Position numbers and translations under genes: made by a program. A model generated the notes under the pieces. That model did no database searches. It saw only the letters and a program-made list of their open reading frames with translations, and was not told where the DNA came from. From contig JASGJA010000014.1 of NCBI GenBank assembly GCA_049840935.1, positions 1-64,000 on the forward strand: DNA of 64,000 bases, read 5' to 3'. Numbering within the stretch: the first letter of the stretch is position 1; each line of letters starts with the position of its first letter. Below are positions 60,410 to 64,000 of the stretch, in pieces. This DNA is from Mesorhizobium_G sp049840935 (lineage in GTDB: Bacteria; Pseudomonadota; Alphaproteobacteria; Rhizobiales; Rhizobiaceae).

Positions 60410-60706
60410 TCACGCATTTGCGGGATTGTTGAATACCCAGTTCCACGCTTTGATCTGAACGCTCTCAAACAAGCCAGCCTTTGCGTATGGATCATCTGCG
60501 GCGATCTTTTCGGCTGCGGCGAGGTCTGCGGCCTCGACAACCACGAGACTGCCAGTAGGCTTGCCGTCTTCGCCGAGAAAAGGCCCGGCGAATTTGAGCG
60601 TTCCCGCGGCGTTGAGCGCGTTGAGATATTCGACATGAGCGGGTCGCGTATCCATGCGCACCTGAAGGTGGTCGGGCTTATCCTTGCAGAGAAATGCAAA
60701 CAGCAT
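60410..60706 (-). CDS. YciI family protein
   Basis: The 98-residue protein is a ferredoxin-like YciI domain: MLFAFLCKDKPDHLQVR, RPAHVEYLNAL with the conserved His, and DDPYAKAGLFESVQIKAW. YciI proteins may act on chlorinated or oxidised substrates, but most are uncharacterised. It is 8 bases upstream of the EVE gene and 8 bases downstream of gpsA, on the same strand. Confidence 0.9.
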   Translation of the reverse strand: MLFAFLCKDKPDHLQVRMDTRPAHVEYLNALNAAGTLKFAGPFLGEDGKPTGSLVVVEAADLAAAEKIAADDPYAKAGLFESVQIKAWNWVFNNPANA

Positions 60707-60714
60707 GATGGCTC

Positions 60715-61700
60715 CTATTCGCTTTCGGTCTTGAGGGGGCGGTTCATTAATTGCTGAACCGCTTCTTGAATGGTGATTGTTCGGTCGAGAATTTGGGCGA
60801 CAGCGCTGATGATCGGGGCTTCGACGCCGTGATCGGCAGCGACCTTAGCCGCAATGCCTCGCCGTCGCAACGCCTTCGGCCAAGGGCAAGTTTTCGAGCG
60901 ATTCGCCACGACCAAGAGCAAGGCCATAGGCGAAATTGCGCGATTGGACAGTGGAGCATGTCAGCATCAGGTCGCCGAGGCCGGACAAGCCCCATCAATG
61001 TTTCCGGCCGTGCGCCAAATGCGGCCGCAATGCGGCGCAGCTCGACAAAGCCGCGCGTCACCATTGCGGCCTGTGCGCTCGCGCCGAGATTGGCACCTGT
61101 GACTGCACCCGCCGCAATCGCGAAGACGTTCTTGAGCGCGCCGCCAATCTCGACGCCGGTCAGGTCGTCGCTCGAATAGCAGCGGAATGTTTCGGACGAA
61201 AAGCGCACGGCCATAAGTGCCGCCAGCGATTCATCCTCTCCAGCAACTACGACGGCAGTGGGAAGTCCGCGTGCGACGTCGGTCGCGAAGCTAGGACCGG
61301 AGAGCGCGGCCAGCGGATTTCCTTGCAAATGTTCGCGAGCCACGTCCGACAACAGCAGGCCGGTGCTGCGCTCAATGCCCTTGGCGCAAAGCACGACTGG
61401 CACATGCGGCGGAATGCGAAAAGCAACGCCATCCAGTGTGTCGCGCAAGGATTGCGCAGGCACGACAATCAGCACGCAGTCGGCGCCATCGAGAGCGAGC
61501 GCGGAATCGGTCGTGCCGACAATGTCGGCAGGTAAGCGGATGCCGGGAAGGTAGCGTGGGTTTTCACCGTGCGAGACGGCTTTGGCGGTTTCGGCGTCGC
61601 GTGCCCAGAGCGTGACCTGCTGATTTGCGCGGCGCAGCGCTGCGGCAAGGGCTGTGCCCCATGCGCCGCCGCCAAGCACCGTTATGCGCCACGGATTCAT
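60715..61700 (-). pseudogene. gpsA: Glycerol-3-phosphate dehydrogenase [NAD(P)+] with two apparent frameshifts
   Basis: The first 240 residues are a normal GpsA: TVLGGGAWGTALAAALRR for NAD binding, ENPRYLPG, ALSGPSFATDVARG and VEIGGALKNVFAIAAG with the catalytic Lys. Near base 60986 one extra base shifts the frame; the expected GLGDLMLTCSTVQSRNFAYG follows in the next frame. A second extra base near 60856 shifts it again to reach the normal end AAKVAADHGVEAPIISAV and LDRTITIQEAV, ending at 60715. Reading through both gives a full-length protein. GpsA makes glycerol-3-phosphate for phospholipids and is often essential, so sequencing error is likely. Confidence 0.85.
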
Positions 61701-62785
61701 GCCTTGGCTCCCCTGCGGCCAGACCCGACAACGGGGGCCGATACTGTATCAAGAGGCCAGCGCGAACGCGGCGCGAATGCCATCGGGTTTTCAGGTTCCA
61801 ATCCGGCTTGCAAGCGCTCGATACCAGCCCATGCGATCATTGCCGCATTATCGGTGCAAAGAACGGTGGGTGGTGCGATGAATTGGAATCCATACTCGGC
61901 ACAGAGCGCATCGAGCGTTGCGCGCACACGCTTGTTAGCAGCGACACCGCCAGCCACGATAAGCGCGGGAATTGCGCAATCAGGAAACTCATGCCGAAAG
62001 CGCGCGAGTGTTCGGCCAACGCGCTCATGTAACGTGTCGGCGATGGCTTCCTGGAAGGAGGCGCAAATATCGGCGACGTCCTGATCCGTGAGCGGAGCGA
62101 TTGCCGTCGCAGCTTGTCGGACAGCAGTCTTGAGACCGGAGAAGGAAAAGTCCGGTTGATGCGATCCCTTCATCGGGCGCGGAAAGGGGAAGCGTGAAGG
62201 ATTACCGCTGGCAGCGGCGCGCTCGACGCTTGGACCGCCTGGATGTGGCAGGCCGAGAATCTTGGCCGTCTTGTCGAACGCTTCGCCCAGCGCATCGTCG
62301 ATTGTGGTCGCCCAACGTTGATATTCGCCAACGCCGCGCACTAGAACGATCTGCGTGTGCCCGCCCGAAACGAGCAGCAGCAAATAAGGAAAGGCAACGC
62401 CATCTGTGAGGCGCGCGGTAAGCGCATGACCTTCAAGATGATTCACTGCTAGCAAAGGCTTGCCCATTGCGGCGGCGATTGCCTTGGCCGTCATGAGGCC
62501 GACGATCAGACCGCCGACCAGCCCCGGCCCGGCAGTAGCTGCGACGGCATCGATGTCGGCAAGGGTGACGCCAGCTTCATCCAGCGCGGCTTGAACAATG
62601 CCATCCAGCGCCTCGACATGGGCGCGCGCGGCGATTTCCGGCACGACGCCGCCGAAAGCTGCGTGCTCTTCGATCTGGCTGAACACGACATTCGACAGAA
62701 TGCGGCCATGCGCAGGCGAATCCGACGCCACGACGCTCGCCGCCGTTTCATCGCAACTCGTTTCTATGCCAAGCACGCGGAGCAA
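61697..62785 (-). CDS. tsaD: tRNA N6-adenosine threonylcarbamoyltransferase
   Basis: The 362-residue enzyme places threonylcarbamoyl on A37 of tRNAs reading ANN codons. The start is VLGIETSCDETAASVV, with the metal-binding NHLEGHALTAR, the ATP/phosphate site LVSGGHTQIVLV and CTDNAAMIAWAG. The start codon is TTG 62785 with AGGTAG upstream; GTG 62776 is a possible alternative. It overlaps gpsA by 4 bases, so the two form an operon and are divergent from hemC. Confidence 0.95.
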   Translation of the reverse strand: MLRVLGIETSCDETAASVVASDSPAHGRILSNVVFSQIEEHAAFGGVVPEIAARAHVEALDGIVQAALDEAGVTLADIDAVAATAGPGLVGGLIVGLMTAKAIAAAMGKPLLAVNHLEGHALTARLTDGVAFPYLLLLVSGGHTQIVLVRGVGEYQRWATTIDDALGEAFDKTAKILGLPHPGGPSVERAAASGNPSRFPFPRPMKGSHQPDFSFSGLKTAVRQAATAIAPLTDQDVADICASFQEAIADTLHERVGRTLARFRHEFPDCAIPALIVAGGVAANKRVRATLDALCAEYGFQFIAPPTVLCTDNAAMIAWAGIERLQAGLEPENPMAFAPRSRWPLDTVSAPVVGSGRRGAKA

Positions 62786-62874
62786 TTGGAGCTACCTGCC
62801 TCATTGCGGGGTTTGGATTAAAGCTCTAAATCCGCTGCGAGTTATCACGGACCACAAGGCCGAAACAACAGACA

Positions 62875-63804
62875 ATGGATACCAAGCTTCTCAGGATCGG
62901 CACGCGCGGCAGTCCGCTGGCATTGGCGCAAGCGAGTGAAACGCGCGCGCGGCTGATGGCAGCGCATGGCTTGCCGGAGGAGGCGTTTGCCATCGAGGTG
63001 ATTTCCACCAGCGGCGACCGCATTCAGGATCGCCCGCTTTCCGAGGCTGGCGGCAAAGGGTTGTTCACCAAGGAAATCGAGGAAGCACTGCTGGATGGTC
63101 GCATCGACATCGCCGTGCATTCGTCAAAGGACATGCCGACAATGTTGCCCAATAGGCTGGAGCTTTCCGCCCTTCTGCCGCGCGAAGATGTGCGGGACGT
63201 GTTCGTCGGGCGCGCAGCACAGCGAATCGCTGATTTGCCACAGGGCGCGACGGTTGGGTCATCTTCGTTGCGGCGGCAGGCGTTGATTCGGCGGATGCGG
63301 CCAGACCTCAACGTCATTATCTTTCGCGGCAATGTACAGACGCGTTTGCGCAAGCTGGAAGAAGGTGTCGCCGACGGCACGATGCTGGCGCTGGCGGGGT
63401 TGAAACGTCTCGGCATGGATCACGTCGCGACAGAGATTATGGCGGAAATGGAGTTTCCGCCAGCTCCGGGGCAAGGCGCAATTTGCATCGAAAGCCGCGT
63501 TGGTGACGATCGGGCAAAGGCTATGGTCGCAGCAATTCATGACCGCGATACAGGTCTGGCGCTGGCGTGCGAGCGCGCATTTTTGGCTGCACTGGATGGC
63601 TCTTGCCGCACGCCGATTGCGGGACATGCGCGGATCGACGGTGATGCGCTGCATTTTAGCGGGCTGATCCTGACGCCGGATGGCCAACGCAGCCACGCTA
63701 TTGCGCGGGTTGGACATGCGGATGAAGCCGCAACAATCGGTCGAGAAGCCGGAGAAGCGATTCGCGCAGAAGCAGGTACTAGCTTCTTTGAGAGCTGGGC
63801 CTGA
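62875..63804 (+). CDS. hemC: Hydroxymethylbilane synthase
   Basis: The 309-residue enzyme joins four porphobilinogens. It starts LLRIGTRGSPLALAQASETR; the active-site Asp-containing HSSKDMPTM and the FRGNVQTRLRKL site are present, and the dipyrromethane cofactor Cys is Cys244 in DGSCRTPIAG. It is followed one base later by hemD, in the usual hemC-hemD order, and is divergent from tsaD. Confidence 0.97.
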   Translation: MDTKLLRIGTRGSPLALAQASETRARLMAAHGLPEEAFAIEVISTSGDRIQDRPLSEAGGKGLFTKEIEEALLDGRIDIAVHSSKDMPTMLPNRLELSALLPREDVRDVFVGRAAQRIADLPQGATVGSSSLRRQALIRRMRPDLNVIIFRGNVQTRLRKLEEGVADGTMLALAGLKRLGMDHVATEIMAEMEFPPAPGQGAICIESRVGDDRAKAMVAAIHDRDTGLALACERAFLAALDGSCRTPIAGHARIDGDALHFSGLILTPDGQRSHAIARVGHADEAATIGREAGEAIRAEAGTSFFESWA

Positions 63805-63805
63805 T

Positions 63806-64000
63806 ATGAAGCGGGTTCTGGTCACAAGGCCTGAGCCCGGCGCTTCGGCGACCGCCAATCGACTTCGTGCGATGGGGTTTGAGTCCGTGGTGCTCCCGCT
63901 GTCGCGAATCGTGGCGCTGCCGGTGGTGGATGATCTGCCGGATTGCGAGGCCATTGCGGTGACGAGCGTCAACGCGCTGCGCCATGCACCACGCGAGTTT
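63806..64000 (+). CDS. hemD: Uroporphyrinogen-III synthase, N-terminal part (3' end outside window)
   Basis: The first 65 residues of a HemD-like protein: it opens KRVLVTRPEPGASATANRL, then VVLPLSRIV and the central AIAVTSVNALRH, as in HemD enzymes that invert and close hydroxymethylbilane. It begins at ATG 63806, one base after the hemC stop. The rest is beyond the window. Confidence 0.88.
   Translation, partial: MKRVLVTRPEPGASATANRLRAMGFESVVLPLSRIVALPVVDDLPDCEAIAVTSVNALRHAPREF

Overview
This window looks like the replication-origin region of the main chromosome of an alphaproteobacterium in the Hyphomicrobiales (Rhizobiales), most likely Brucella/Ochrobactrum or a close relative. The reasons are the gene order (holA, parB-parA-rsmG-mnmG-mnmE, rho, hemJ-hemE / ppsR-maf-aroE-coaE-dnaQ, secB, fxsA, timA, mltA, hslVU, hisB-hisH-hisA-hisF-hisE-coaA), family types typical of the order (DUF1402, DUF2628, TimA, PpsR beside hemE), and the presence of parS and GANTC sites. 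The genus is an inference from gene content; no search was run.

Layout. 1-2.9 kb: the end of a peptide-type ABC transporter operon with a thiazoline-carboxylate hydrolase, then an EamA exporter with a divergent LysR regulator. 2.9-9.6 kb: holA and the partition/tRNA-modification block, with three parS sites. 9.6-14.7 kb: a DUF255 protein, rho, hemJ and hemE. 14654-15027 is the probable chromosomal origin: five GANTC sites, DnaA-box-like 9-mers and one CtrA-like site, between hemE and ppsR. 15.0-22.7 kb: housekeeping genes, including the dnaQ proofreading subunit and the secB chaperone. 22.7-26.2 kb: a DUF1402 protein and the hslV-GNAT-hslU operon.

26.3-39.1 kb is an accessory block between hslV and hisB. 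It holds a ring-cleaving-type dioxygenase, a giant 1816-residue protein (dimethylformamidase-like module plus alternating DUF4082 and cadherin-like repeats), a COG0523 metal GTPase, a small unknown protein, a type I secretion ATPase with a dead C39-like domain, an HlyD adaptor and a hexapeptide acyltransferase. I read the genes from 27563 to 38240 as one export system with its cargo. 39.1-43.8 kb: histidine biosynthesis and coaA.

43.8-55.1 kb is a second accessory block: a class III aminotransferase, a PotABCD-like ABC importer, a TetR (BetI-like) regulator, two CrtI-type FAD oxidoreductases, a GcvT-like protein and a small unknown protein. Two 17-bp operator-like palindromes (TTGAA-N6-TTCAAT), one in each divergent promoter region, suggest that one regulator controls the whole block. 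The likely job is uptake and breakdown of an amine, possibly N-methylated; the substrate cannot be read from the sequence.

55.1-64 kb: lolA, xthA, a cyclic-nucleotide-binding protein, an OmpR-type response regulator, an L,D-transpeptidase, several small conserved genes, gpsA (broken by two apparent 1-base insertions), tsaD, hemC and the start of hemD. An intergenic element with perfect 45-bp inverted repeats lies at 59796-59951. I saw no tRNA, rRNA, CRISPR array, insertion-sequence transposase or prophage.
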